Positions 31,231 through 41,225 of a DNA stretch of 64,000 nt are shown here, in pieces. Within the stretch, counting starts at the first letter, position 1; each line of letters opens with the position of its first letter. The position numbers and the translations under genes were made by a program. Origin of the DNA: Candidatus Neoehrlichia procyonis str. RAC413 (GTDB lineage: Bacteria; Pseudomonadota; Alphaproteobacteria; Rickettsiales; Anaplasmataceae); contig NZ_LANX01000001.1 in assembly GCF_000964795.1 (NCBI RefSeq), positions 744,001-808,000 on the forward strand, given 5' to 3'. The notes under the pieces are model-generated. The model was given only the letters and a program-made list of their open reading frames with translations. It was not told the DNA's origin and made no database searches.

Positions 31231-32166
31231 CTATTTTATATTTTTCGCTAACGGATGATATTTTAGCAACACATCTCTCAATCTGTCATTAGCAACATAG
31301 GTATAAATTTGCGTTGTAGATAAATTAGAGTGTCCTAACATCTTTTGTATAAAAACAATATTAGATCCATTATTCAATAAGTGTGTAGCAAAAGAGTGTC
31401 TAACTTTATGAGGTGATACTATATCTGAGTCCATTCCAGACTTATTTGCTAATTCTTTAAGCAATTGACCAATTCTTTGTCTAGTAATACATTGATCAAA
31501 TTTCGCACCTGGAAATAACCATTGAGAATCTACATTTTTTTTTGTAATAAACAATTTTCGTATTTTTACATATTCCTTAATACTATCAACTGCAGTAGCA
31601 TTTAATAAGACTAACCTCTCTTTACCAGATTTACCTCTAATAATCAAATACTTAACTTCTGAATGCTGCTCTTTCAGTACTGAATCTATTTCATAAAAAC
31701 CAAGATGTGTAAGTTCAGATACTCTAATACCCGAAGAATACAATATATTAATTATTGCATTCATTCTTTTTCCTTCCGGAGAATCATCACTTCCAGCAGT
31801 TTTAAGTAACTTTCCAATTTCATCAACACTTAATATTTTAGGAAGTGAAGAAGATATTTTTAATGTATCAAGATACATTGCAGGATTGTAATTTATTGTA
31901 CGATCACTGTATAAGAATTTATACAAGCTTTTGATTGCAGAGATCTTCCTTGCAATAGAACTAGCTCTATATTTTTTATTGTACAAAAATCTTACATATA
32001 AACGCAATGATTCAACACTAGCATTAGTAATGTTTAATTTATTATCATCCAAAAATTTACATAAACCAAGCAAATCAACTTTATAACTTTTGTAAGTATT
32101 AAAAGACACATACTTCTCAGCAATCAACGACTCAAAAAAGATATCTAGAAAATATTGATTATTCAT
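31231..32166 (-). CDS. xerD: Tyrosine recombinase XerD/XerC
   Basis: A 311-residue tyrosine recombinase that resolves chromosome dimers at dif with FtsK. There is an N-terminal SAM-like DNA-binding domain (residues about 1-90), then the catalytic domain with R148 (SSGIRVSEL), Lys in the beta-hairpin (RGKSGKERLV), H253-x-x-R256 (HKVRHSFATHLL), H279 (MLGHSNLSTTQIYTYV) and nucleophile Y288. The C-terminal LLKYHPLAK matches XerD/XerC tails. XerD is preferred over XerC from the general look of the N terminus, but this is not certain. Its start ATGAATAA overlaps the stop of the small ORF upstream. Confidence 0.92.
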   Translation of the reverse strand: MNNQYFLDIFFESLIAEKYVSFNTYKSYKVDLLGLCKFLDDNKLNITNASVESLRLYVRFLYNKKYRASSIARKISAIKSLYKFLYSDRTINYNPAMYLDTLKISSSLPKILSVDEIGKLLKTAGSDDSPEGKRMNAIINILYSSGIRVSELTHLGFYEIDSVLKEQHSEVKYLIIRGKSGKERLVLLNATAVDSIKEYVKIRKLFITKKNVDSQWLFPGAKFDQCITRQRIGQLLKELANKSGMDSDIVSPHKVRHSFATHLLNNGSNIVFIQKMLGHSNLSTTQIYTYVANDRLRDVLLKYHPLAKNIK

Positions 32167-32323
32167 TTACTGGTTTATCGATTAAACTTATATTTATTTC
32201 CTTCTGCACTTTTGTAGATATAAAACTTGCATTATTGGATATCTTATAATATACAAGCAAGCATAATACCATTATTATAATAACCAATAACATTTTCTTT
32301 TTGTATTTAAGATTAATCTTCAT
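32159..32323 (-). CDS. Small membrane protein overlapping the xerD start
   Basis: A 54-residue ORF: a basic start (MKINLKYKKK), one strongly hydrophobic helix (MLLVIIIMVLCLLVYY), then a short polar tail ending PVNE. Its TAA lies inside the first codons of xerD (ATGAATAA), an 8-base overlap that suggests translational coupling. No clear Shine-Dalgarno is visible. Function unknown; it could be one of the short unannotated membrane proteins that precede recombinase genes, but I cannot name a family. Confidence 0.55.
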   Translation of the reverse strand: MKINLKYKKKMLLVIIIMVLCLLVYYKISNNASFISTKVQKEINISLIDKPVNE

Positions 32324-32802
32324 TATAAAAAGGAAAAATTACAACTGTTACCAGTATGCACTTTTAATTACTAGTAGTCAACCGTAATGTTCTACATAGA
32401 AAGTCGCACTAGCGTATAACAATACTAAAGTCAACACTAAAAATTTTACAATAAATTCTCAACATAAGGCTTACCACTTTACGTTAATCAAAAATTATTA
32501 TATAACTACATTGCACTACAAATTTACATATAAATAAGTAGTTTATATTGTATATAAAAATAGCTTTATCACAGTTCATACTTGCTTATTGTTATTATTT
32601 TACTAATAAAAGGCAAAATCTTAACTATTAAGATTCAATACTAGTTTACGCGCAAATCTTCACAATATTTCTTTTCATCATATTAATTAAAATTCTATTA
32701 TTTACATAACTAAAAAAACATTATATATATGAGTAATGACTCACTCAACAGTAATATTGTTACATTTATTTGATGATAAAAACTATATATCATCAACAAC
32801 CC
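32324..32802. other. Divergent intergenic region xerD-secG
   Basis: About 0.48 kb. No feature besides the secG promoter candidate at its right end. Confidence 0.4.
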
Positions 32803-32829
32803 TTGACTCAACTTCATAAATAATATAGC
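32803..32829 (+). promoter_or_regulatory. Possible secG-pyrG promoter
   Basis: TTGACT (32803-32808) with TATAGC after 15 bases (32824-32829); TAGCCT at 17 bases is the alternative. It ends 33 bases before the secG ATG. The -35 is strong and the spacing or -10 is imperfect, as at rpsP. Confidence 0.35.
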
Positions 32830-32862
32830 CTTTGATAAGTTATTTATACTTAGTAAGTAAGC

Positions 32863-33180
32863 ATGTTATTAACAATTATACAAATACTTTTAGTTTTCTT
32901 ATTAGTAGTTTTAGTGTTATTACAACCTCCTGAATCTGACAGTCTGAGTAGTTTTAGTAGCTCACAGTATAATTTAGGATCAATATTTACGAAAAGTTCT
33001 TCATCAAGCTTTACTAGCAAGCTTACAGGGGTTGTTGCAGCTGCATTCATCATAAATACGTTGCTTCTAGTTGGAATCAGTTCTAAATCGTTACATGAAA
33101 ACTCCATTACTAATGAAGCCAGTGTTAAAAAATCAAACAAAACTCCCGATAATAATGAAGAAAAAGTTCCATTTTATTAA
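32863..33180 (+). CDS. secG: Preprotein translocase subunit SecG
   Basis: A 105-residue SecG, the small subunit of the SecYEG channel. Two hydrophobic helices (residues about 3-21 and 53-72) flank a Ser/Phe-rich loop that stands in for the usual Gly-rich one. The conserved LVVLVLLQPPESDSL segment closely matches the SecG LLQ(R/P) signature. A polar, acidic tail follows. pyrG starts 9 bases downstream on the same strand, and the secG-pyrG neighbourhood is common in alphaproteobacteria, so the pair is probably one transcript. Confidence 0.9.
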   Translation: MLLTIIQILLVFLLVVLVLLQPPESDSLSSFSSSQYNLGSIFTKSSSSSFTSKLTGVVAAAFIINTLLLVGISSKSLHENSITNEASVKKSNKTPDNNEEKVPFY

Positions 33181-33189
33181 TAAAGTTAC

Positions 33190-34815
33190 ATGTTAAATAA
33201 AGGATCTTCTTCTGCACGCTTTATCTTTATTACTGGAGGAGTTGTCTCTTCTTTAGGAAAAGGATTAGCAGCAGCAACAATTGGTGCATTACTTCAAGCA
33301 CGTGGATTTAAAATTTGTCTAAGAAAGTTAGACCCATACCTTAACATTGATCCAGGAACAATGAGCCCAATACAACATGGGGAGGTCTTTATTACTGATG
33401 ACGGAGCTGAAACTGATCTTGATTTAGGTCACTACGAACGCTTTACTGGCATTAATGCTACAAAGAATGACAGCATAACAGCCGGAAAAGTATACCACCA
33501 GCTACTAACTAAAGAAAGACGTGGAGATTATTTAGGACAAACTGTACAAGTAATACCTCATGTAACAGATTTAATTAATTCTTTTATTCTATATAATGAT
33601 CAAAACGCAGATTTTATTATTTGTGAAATAGGAGGAACTGTTGGAGATATTGAAAGTCAACCGTTCCTCGAATCAATAAGACAAATCGGATACAAGCTAG
33701 GTAAAGATAAAACTATATTTGTACACTTAACCTTAGTACCATATATTAATGCTACAAAAGAACTAAAAACTAAACCAACACAACATTCTGTTAAAGAATT
33801 AAGCTCTATTGGCATACAACCAAACATAATTCTATATCGTAGTAAAATGCCATTATCGCAAGAACAAAGCAATAAAATAGCAAATTTTTGTAATGTACTA
33901 CCTTCAAATATCATACCTGCACTCGACGTAAAAAATATATACAAGTTACCACTTTCATACTATAACTACAAGCTTGATACTCAAATACTACAACATTTCA
34001 GCATCAATACCCCTGAACCACAATTAATGCAGTGGCATAATATATTAAATACAATAGCATCATCTCACGAAACATTAAATATTGCAATTGTAGGCAAATA
34101 CATAAAATTACTTGACGCATATAAATCTCTTATAGAAGCTCTAGAGCATGCAGCTATATATAATAAAGTAAAATTATCTATAAAATGGATAAATGCACGA
34201 GCACCAACTCAAATATCAGATTTTGACAATATACATGCCATCTTGATTCCGGGAGGATTTGGAGATGATGGCTCTGAGGGTAAATTATTTGCTATAACTC
34301 ATGCACGCATAAATAACATTCCATTTTTAGGTATATGCATGGGAATGCAGCTCGCAATCATAGAATTCGCAATACAAGTTGCAAAATTAGAGAATGTAAA
34401 TTCTACAGAGTTTGATCTTAACTGCAAAAATCCTGTAATAGAAGAGTTGCCAAAGGTACACCAAAATAATCAACATCATATGAGTGGTAACATGAGACTA
34501 GGATCTTATACTTGTCACCTTACTCCTAACTCTAAAATTGCATCTATATATAAAAAATTAATAATTCAAGAAAGGCAAAGACATAGATATAGTGTTAATC
34601 TTAAATATGTAAATATTTTACAAAAGCATGGTTTAACTTTTACTGGTATCTCAGAAGATGAAAAAATTATGGAAGTAATAGAACTACCTCATCATCCATG
34701 GTTTATCGGAGTACAATTTCATCCAGAATTTAAATCTAGCCCATTTACCCCACATCCTCTTTTTTATCACTTTATCCGTGATGCTCTTATTTTAAAGCAG
34801 AATAAAAATTCTTAA
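33190..34815 (+). CDS. pyrG: CTP synthase
   Basis: A 541-residue CTP synthase that aminates UTP to CTP with glutamine. The N-terminal synthetase domain has [25 protein letters not shown] (ATP loop), [15 protein letters not shown], the GGTVGDIES acidic site and HLTLVPY. The C-terminal glutaminase domain has [13 protein letters not shown], the nucleophile C383 in GICMGMQLA, and the His-Glu pair in VQFHPEF. Length is normal. A Lys-rich tail ends the protein. Second gene after secG. Confidence 0.97.
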   Translation: MLNKGSSSARFIFITGGVVSSLGKGLAAATIGALLQARGFKICLRKLDPYLNIDPGTMSPIQHGEVFITDDGAETDLDLGHYERFTGINATKNDSITAGKVYHQLLTKERRGDYLGQTVQVIPHVTDLINSFILYNDQNADFIICEIGGTVGDIESQPFLESIRQIGYKLGKDKTIFVHLTLVPYINATKELKTKPTQHSVKELSSIGIQPNIILYRSKMPLSQEQSNKIANFCNVLPSNIIPALDVKNIYKLPLSYYNYKLDTQILQHFSINTPEPQLMQWHNILNTIASSHETLNIAIVGKYIKLLDAYKSLIEALEHAAIYNKVKLSIKWINARAPTQISDFDNIHAILIPGGFGDDGSEGKLFAITHARINNIPFLGICMGMQLAIIEFAIQVAKLENVNSTEFDLNCKNPVIEELPKVHQNNQHHMSGNMRLGSYTCHLTPNSKIASIYKKLIIQERQRHRYSVNLKYVNILQKHGLTFTGISEDEKIMEVIELPHHPWFIGVQFHPEFKSSPFTPHPLFYHFIRDALILKQNKNS

Positions 34816-35861
34816 AATAACATTTTTGTGAATAGCTAAAAGATTATAACAAGTATCTATATCAATTTTACTATGAGTTACTCACAATAAAAAGTATGTG
34901 GTTAAAAAAGATTTCAACTTATCTATTATGACAATCTAATATTCAAATTCAACCTAATTATAAAAAATTACATGATATTCTTAAGTAACATTGCACATTA
35001 TAAATTTGCATAGTATTTTATTATGATACATAAATACTATCAACTATTTACCGGCCAATATACCATAAATAATATCAACATACCTAACAAAATACTAAAC
35101 AATCTAATGGTATACAAACATGCTGTGTATTACTGTCACATTAGTGTTACACACATAACATTTAGCACACAACAGTATCAAATTTATGTTACTTTTTAAT
35201 TTTCGAAATTACTGAGTGTAACATACATTTATAATAAACAAATTTGAATTTCAAATTGTTACAACTTTTTCAACATTCTAAGCATTTTAAAACCATAAAA
35301 AAGTAATTATAACCTACTCCTCAAAATACAAGAACATTAACTATGTATGTGTAGTAAATAATTGGTAAGTAAAATATATTACAGCGCATCTAATCTATAA
35401 TTTATACACATAAATATACCAGAGAATTCTTTCATTATTGAAAATCGCACACATCATACTACCATTAATCTCAGCTGACCCATTAAAAAAAGCATGTTCT
35501 CTAATTATACACCTAACACTAATAACTAAATTAACTATTATTACTATTGATACATATAATCAAGGAAGTCTACAACTATAACTTTTTAAGCACAAAAAGT
35601 TGCCATTATAGCATATATAAGCTTTTTTCTCATTTGCTTCACTACGTAGTGATGAAAGTTAAACTACAATAAATACAACTTCATATCATAGTTCACATTT
35701 TAGAATACTTAAAATATTACGTAGGGCTATAGCATATTACACCAGAGTTAACAGTAATTTAATTATAATTATTTTCTCTTGTAGATAATATACTATTACC
35801 TTGCTATGTATATTATTTGAGTATATCATTTTTTAATTAATCTAAAATAAAGGGTGCTAGT
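34816..35861. other. Long intergenic region upstream of the tandem-repeat protein
   Basis: About 1.05 kb. It must hold the promoter of the 35862 gene, but no sharp -35/-10 pair was found. No coding remnant recognised. Confidence 0.4.
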
Positions 35862-38075
35862 ATGAGTAATAATACTAATACAAAATCATTGTTGTTTGGG
35901 TTTATAAAACAATTCATAGATCCAGTACTGCGTGATGAATCATTGCTATGGTCACAGAATAAGAACGTTACAGCTTCAAATAGCACAAAATCCCCTATTA
36001 ATCAAAATAAATCAAGTATATCTGATATGAGCAAAAACAACAATTCAGAACAAAGTAGCACTGAACCAGTAAATACTCAATCTATACCTACTTCTGATGA
36101 ACAGAGTATTGGTGAAACTGCAACAGATATTCATGATAATATACAATCTTCAACTGATCAGGATCAAACAATTATCTCAAGTACCTCTAACATTAACGAA
36201 AGCCCTCAATCTGAAACTTCGGAACAAAATGATACTGAGTCAGTAGATATTCAACTACCTACTTCTGATGAGCAGAGTATTAATAAAACTGCAACAGATA
36301 CTAACGATAATATGCAATCGCCAACTGATCAGGATCAAGCAACTATCTCAAGTATTTCTAACATCAATGAAAGTTCTCAATCTGAAACTTTGGAACAAAG
36401 TGATACTGAGTCAGTAGATATTCAACTACCTACTTCTGATGAGCAGAGTATTAATAAAACTACAACAGATACTAACGATAATATACAATCGCCAACTGAT
36501 CAGGATCAAACAACTATCTCAGGTACCCCTAACATCACCGAAAGTTCTCAATCTGAAACTTTGGAACAAAGTGATACTGAACTAGTAGATACTCAATCAC
36601 CTACTTCTGATGAGCAGAGTATTAATAAAACTATAACAGATACTAACGATAATATACAATCGCCAACTAATCAGGATCAAACAACTATCTCAGGTACCCC
36701 TGACATCACCGAAAGTTCTCAATCTGAAACTTTGGAACAAAGTGATACTGAGCTAGTAAATACTCAATCACCTACTTCTGACGAAGCAGTATCGACAGAT
36801 GCCTCAGAAAGTTCCAATGTAAATGATACAGTATCTATAATGACCACTGATGATAATGTATTTTTTGTATATAATACAGAATCTATAATTGATCAGGCTC
36901 ACTCAATGATTTCAAGTACTCCCAGCATTAGCAAAAGCCATAAATCCGAAAATAGTACTTTAGAGCACAGTGGTGATGAGCAAACTCTACCTACCTCCGA
37001 AGATACATTAGAAGAAGGTATTCTTCAAACAACTCTAACCCCTGACAATCACTCTGAAGAAAGTGATTTAAAACAAAACGATAATCTTAATGGCATAAGT
37101 AGTAGCATATCTGATACAAGTACAAATAACAATTCAGAACAAAGTAGCACTGAACCAGTAAATACTCAATCTATACTTACTTCTGATGAACAGAGTATTG
37201 GTGAAACTGCAACAGATACTAACGATAATATACAATCGCCAACTGATCAGGATCAAACAATTATTTCAGGTACCCCTGACATCACCGAAAGTTCTCAATC
37301 TGAAACTTTGGAACAAAATGATACTGAGCTAGTAGATACTCTATCACTTCCTTCTGACGAAGTAGCATCAACAGCTACCTTAGAAAGTTCCAATGTAAAA
37401 GTAACTACTAATGACAGTGTATTTTTAGAGGACAGTGGTGGTAATGAGCAAACTCTACTTGCCGCTGATGCATTAGAAACAGATGTTCTTCAACAAGAAA
37501 TTCTAACCCAAGGTCACCCTGAAGAAAGTGATTTAAAACAAAACGATAATCTTAATGGCATAAGTAGTAGCATATCTGATACCAGTACAAACAACAATTC
37601 AGAACAAAGTAGCATTGAACCAGTAAATACATCTATAACTACTTCTGATGAGCAGAGTATTGGTGAAACTGCAACAGATACTAATGATAATATACAATCG
37701 CCAACTGATCAGGATCAAACAACTATCTCAAGTACCCCTGACATCACCGAGAGTTCTCAATCTGAAACTTTGGAACAAAGTGATACTGAGCTAGTAGATA
37801 CTCTATCACTTCCTTCTGACGAAGTAGTATCAACAGCTACCTTAGAAAGTTCCAATGTAAAAATAACTACTAACGACAGTGTATTTTTAGAGGACAGTGG
37901 TGGTAATGAGCAAACTCTACTTGCCGCTGATGCATTAGAAACAGATGTTCTTCAACAAGAAATTCTAACCCTTGAAGGTTATCCTGAAAAAAGTGATTTA
38001 AGCCAAAGCGATAGTTTTAGCACAAACATAAATGATGGTATACCACAGGCTACTTCAGATATTGTTATTGTATAA
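35862..38075 (+). CDS. Acidic Ser/Thr-rich tandem-repeat protein (TRP-like)
   Basis: A 737-residue protein, cysteine-free as far as I can see, very rich in Ser, Thr, Asp, Glu, Gln and Asn, with no signal peptide or membrane span. After a 65-residue unique head (MSNNTNTKSLLFGFIKQF...) come four tandem units of 57-58 residues (171 bases in DNA; starts at 36057, 36231, 36402, 36573) with the core PTSDEQSI.(K/E)TATDTNDNIQSPTDQDQ. A larger 154-residue module (462 bases; starts 37320 and 37782) contains the same core plus VFLEDSGGNEQTLLAADALETD. This architecture is that of Ehrlichia TRPs (TRP120/TRP140), type 1-secreted and nuclear-active effectors, but the repeat sequence is not one I know. AGGG precedes the ATG. 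Repeat number is probably variable. Confidence 0.85.
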   Translation: MSNNTNTKSLLFGFIKQFIDPVLRDESLLWSQNKNVTASNSTKSPINQNKSSISDMSKNNNSEQSSTEPVNTQSIPTSDEQSIGETATDIHDNIQSSTDQDQTIISSTSNINESPQSETSEQNDTESVDIQLPTSDEQSINKTATDTNDNMQSPTDQDQATISSISNINESSQSETLEQSDTESVDIQLPTSDEQSINKTTTDTNDNIQSPTDQDQTTISGTPNITESSQSETLEQSDTELVDTQSPTSDEQSINKTITDTNDNIQSPTNQDQTTISGTPDITESSQSETLEQSDTELVNTQSPTSDEAVSTDASESSNVNDTVSIMTTDDNVFFVYNTESIIDQAHSMISSTPSISKSHKSENSTLEHSGDEQTLPTSEDTLEEGILQTTLTPDNHSEESDLKQNDNLNGISSSISDTSTNNNSEQSSTEPVNTQSILTSDEQSIGETATDTNDNIQSPTDQDQTIISGTPDITESSQSETLEQNDTELVDTLSLPSDEVASTATLESSNVKVTTNDSVFLEDSGGNEQTLLAADALETDVLQQEILTQGHPEESDLKQNDNLNGISSSISDTSTNNNSEQSSIEPVNTSITTSDEQSIGETATDTNDNIQSPTDQDQTTISSTPDITESSQSETLEQSDTELVDTLSLPSDEVVSTATLESSNVKITTNDSVFLEDSGGNEQTLLAADALETDVLQQEILTLEGYPEKSDLSQSDSFSTNINDGIPQATSDIVIV
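36057..36743 (+). repeat. Four in-frame tandem repeats of 171-174 bp
   Basis: Units start at 36057, 36231, 36402 and 36573 and differ by few substitutions. A fifth, partial unit begins at 36744. All differences keep the reading frame. Confidence 0.92.
37320..38000 (+). repeat. In-frame 462-bp module, about one and a half copies
   Basis: The block starting at 37320 recurs at 37782 with few changes (GATACTGAGCTAGTAGATAC opens both). It includes one copy of the shorter 171-bp core, so the gene has nested repeats. Confidence 0.85.
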
Positions 38076-38100
38076 AAAAGCTCACATTAATAACAGCTAT

Positions 38101-38126
38101 GATGGCAGGACTTTGTCCTTGCCATC
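38101..38126 (+). terminator. Terminator-like hairpin after the tandem-repeat protein gene
   Basis: GATGGCAGGAC, loop TTT, GTCCTTGCCATC: 11-bp stem with one bulged base, 25 bases after the stop codon. A T-rich stretch follows about 15 bases later. This is one of the strongest hairpins in the window. Confidence 0.7.
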
Positions 38127-39079
38127 CTGTAAGTTATGTTTTTATGTTTATAAATAACTATTTACTTATTTTAAATATATAAATGCCAGAAGATTGTTTT
38201 TGATTGATATTTCTTAATTAACGCTGTATATCTCTAATAATACAGCACCTTTACATTACGTCATATTATTCATAAAGATGCATAGTTACAATTTACACAA
38301 ATAGCAACAATATAATACCGCATGTATAAGTCAGTAAACAAAAAATTTATTATAGTAACCTTAATCATCCCTTGATCCATGAAAATATTTTGTTTACATT
38401 AAAATAATAATCAATGTTAGCAATATTATTACATTTTGGTCACTACTAAATAGCTAATGCAAACAGCACTTGACACTTATCACTCTTGTATTATTTAAAT
38501 AAGATATCACAAAGTTTATACTTTCCTATCCTGCTTACAATAATAAATCCTGCTTAAATAATAAATTATGTTACCTAACAATTGACAATTGTACCATCTT
38601 TCTCCAATACATTGGATACAACTTTACTGCTCATAGTACAATCACATTACTACATAAGCAATAATTTATACATCAAAAAGTGAAACCAACCTTATATCAT
38701 ACATAAAATAATCATATGTCACTTATGATTATGCATTCTAATATATAGTTGCTATTAATTTTATTGGAAAAAATACCGAATTAGTCCTTATGTTGAACTT
38801 AAAAACAAATACCACTTTGCAAAGATTACACTAAGTACAACACACAATTAATATTAACTTAATTTAACTGTACTCAATTGCTTATACAAAATAACCATGC
38901 TTCACTAAAGAAATCAATACTAGTCATGATAAAACCTCTTGCTTCTTTCAGCAGTAATTTAATTTACAGCACTATAAATATTTAAACATAAACTAGCTTT
39001 AACACAATAGAAAGTCAATCACCAATCTAATATGAAAGAAGCAAGCAATCCTACAACAACAAAGTTTTTTTTTATTTTT
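38127..39079. other. Intergenic between convergent genes
   Basis: About 0.95 kb. It contains a second hairpin, GCTGTAT/ATACAGC at 38223-38246, and the long-range inverted repeat listed separately. No coding remnant seen. Confidence 0.4.
38938..39045. repeat. 13-bp inverted repeat flanking 82 bases
   Basis: CTTGCTTCTTTCA (38938-38950) and TGAAAGAAGCAAG (39033-39045) are perfect complements. It lies just downstream of the small minus-strand gene at 39080 and could form its transcript's 3' structure. Confidence 0.6.
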
Positions 39080-39373
39080 TCATATAACGGAAACAGTATC
39101 AGTACTCCCTATCAAAGGCAATACCTGAGATGATTCATCACTATTTTCATGCACTTCCCCAATAGCTGAACTATGCTGCACATCTTCAGACATAACATCA
39201 TTACTATCACTTAGCCCATATATCATAGGAACAAAATGATGCACAACATACAAAACATGACCATGATCACATGGGCATCCCTTACTTTCAATAGATAACT
39301 GATTATCGCTTGTATCTAATTTCAAATCAGCTACCATATCTTTTCTAACTAAATCAGTATTATCATCACTCAT
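39080..39373 (-). CDS. Small acidic protein with CPCDHGH motif, unknown function
   Basis: A 97-residue protein I do not recognise. GGAG lies 8 bases before the ATG, which supports expression. The N-terminal third is charged; the middle has GCPCDHGHVLYVVHHFVPMIYG, with two Cys and four His that could bind a metal; the C-terminal third is acidic and Ser-rich (SEDVQHSSAIGEVHENSDESS). No signal peptide. It faces the tandem-repeat protein gene. A composition similar to TRPs in its tail suggests, but does not show, a secreted factor. Confidence 0.7.
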   Translation of the reverse strand: MSDDNTDLVRKDMVADLKLDTSDNQLSIESKGCPCDHGHVLYVVHHFVPMIYGLSDSNDVMSEDVQHSSAIGEVHENSDESSQVLPLIGSTDTVSVI

Positions 39374-40058
39374 AAACTATACTCCAAAGTATAAACCTAG
39401 CTTATATTTTACTACTAAAAAATTAAGATTGCAATTTTTAAATAGAATACACTTAATACAATAGCATACGTAAGCCACAATGTCTTAGATAATTCTCTTC
39501 CTATCTATTCAAATCACATGACTTTATAAAATACATTAACCAACCTTCTCATGACCTCTGTATAACAAAACTTACACTCTTTGCACTAATGATCATTATA
39601 AATGTTTATCATAAAAAGTTATTGCAAATAGTGCAAAAACATCAACTCATCACACCAAACTAATACTGCTTATTCGCTTATTATAATCTATATATCAAAT
39701 AATATGTACTTTATACATAACCCACTTTTACTCACTAAATACCCTTACATTTTATATATTTTTAAAAATTTATTACTTAAAGAGCACGCATAACCTCTAT
39801 AAGAGATATACTACTTGATATACAATTTATCTCTATTCATAAGTATTTTATTCTCTAGCTATATTTTACTTATAAAATTAGTACGTTTTATAACTCGTAT
39901 AAATATTAAAAGATTATTTAATATAAATAGCATGTATTCATTAAAGTAATTTGCTAGCTATAACAACTAATATAAGCCCACTAGCCAAAATGCTACCACA
40001 ATACTTAACAAACAAGATAAGTAATAATATTTGTATTAACATTTTGCATTTATTCATG
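39374..40058. other. Intergenic, nothing recognised
   Basis: About 0.7 kb AT-rich spacer between minus-strand genes; no feature supported. Confidence 0.4.
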
Positions 40059-41132
40059 TTATTCTATTATAACATCCAAAATATCAACTGTATCTTCCCC
40101 AAAAGTTAACGTATTTATTTTTTTAAGCCCATAATTATGAAATAAGTTTGCAACATCTAAGTTATTAAGCGATGAAACACCTTCATTACCAAATATTTTA
40201 TTAGTCCTACACCATAATAATTGATCAACTAATTTTCTCTTTAATAGTTCAGTAATTAAAATACCACCACCTTCTACAAATAACCTAGTTATGCCTATAT
40301 CAACAAGCTTCTTCATGGCATTTACAAAAAAATCATCACTTTGTACTAATAAATATTTTACATGCTTCAACTTTACGTCAACGTTATGATCAGTAAGTAT
40401 ATAAGTTGGTATAATGCTAGCAGTTTTAATTATGTTATAATTGTAATTAAGCTTACCAGATCTATCAATTATTACTCTTATAGGTGAATATTTTTCAAGC
40501 CCAGAAAGCCTGCAATCTAACATTGGATTATCTAAAACTACAGTATTACTTCCTACCATTATTGCATCATATATAGCACGTTGTTTGTGTACCCACGTTC
40601 TTGTCAATTGATTGGTAATCCACTTATTTTGTTTATTAGGTAAAGCTATTTTTCCGTCTAAAGTAGTAGCTATTTTTACTGTAACAAAAGGCCTGTTTTT
40701 TACTTTGCTATAGATAAATCCTATATTCATTTTATCTGCTTGTGCACGCATCACACCATACAATACTTCCAATCCTGCTTTTTGAAGTATTTTTATTCCT
40801 TTCCCTGATACTCGCTCATCAGGATCCTGACTCGCTATAACAATCTTACTAATACCAGCATTTATCAATTCCAAAGTACAAGGCCCTGTATTACCATAAT
40901 GACAACATGGCTCTAAAGTAACATATACTGTTGCACCTTGCGACAAAGATCCTGCATTACGAATAGCCATTATTTCAGCATGTGGTCTTCCACCCTCTTG
41001 AGTCCAACCTCTTCCCACAATCATGCCAGAATTCACTATAACACACCCTACTGCAGGATTAGGATATACATTCCCTAGACCACGACTTGCAAGACGTAAT
41101 GCCATCAACATAAATTTTTCATCATCATCCAT
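40059..41132 (-). CDS. ribD: Bifunctional riboflavin biosynthesis deaminase/reductase
   Basis: A 357-residue RibD catalysing the second and third steps of riboflavin synthesis. The N-terminal zinc deaminase domain has NPAVGCVIV, H51-A-E53 (GGRPHAEIMAI) and C76/C85 (YVTLEPCCHYGNTGPC). The C-terminal reductase domain starts near residue 145 (RPFVTVKIATTLDGKIA) and includes IMVGSNTVVLDNPML and FVEGGGILITELL. Length is normal. It is divergent from grpE with about 90 bases between the start codons. Confidence 0.96.
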   Translation of the reverse strand: MDDDEKFMLMALRLASRGLGNVYPNPAVGCVIVNSGMIVGRGWTQEGGRPHAEIMAIRNAGSLSQGATVYVTLEPCCHYGNTGPCTLELINAGISKIVIASQDPDERVSGKGIKILQKAGLEVLYGVMRAQADKMNIGFIYSKVKNRPFVTVKIATTLDGKIALPNKQNKWITNQLTRTWVHKQRAIYDAIMVGSNTVVLDNPMLDCRLSGLEKYSPIRVIIDRSGKLNYNYNIIKTASIIPTYILTDHNVDVKLKHVKYLLVQSDDFFVNAMKKLVDIGITRLFVEGGGILITELLKRKLVDQLLWCRTNKIFGNEGVSSLNNLDVANLFHNYGLKKINTLTFGEDTVDILDVIIE

Positions 41133-41225
41133 AATGAAATACTCTATACAATGTTTTAGCTCTTGATATTTTTATGTAATGTTACTATATTCTCTCTAAA
41201 TTCATGTATAAAAAGTTTTAAAGTT

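Noticed and set aside
36057-38000. CRISPR-like array
   Set aside because: The repeats are contiguous, in frame and without spacers; they are coding tandem repeats.
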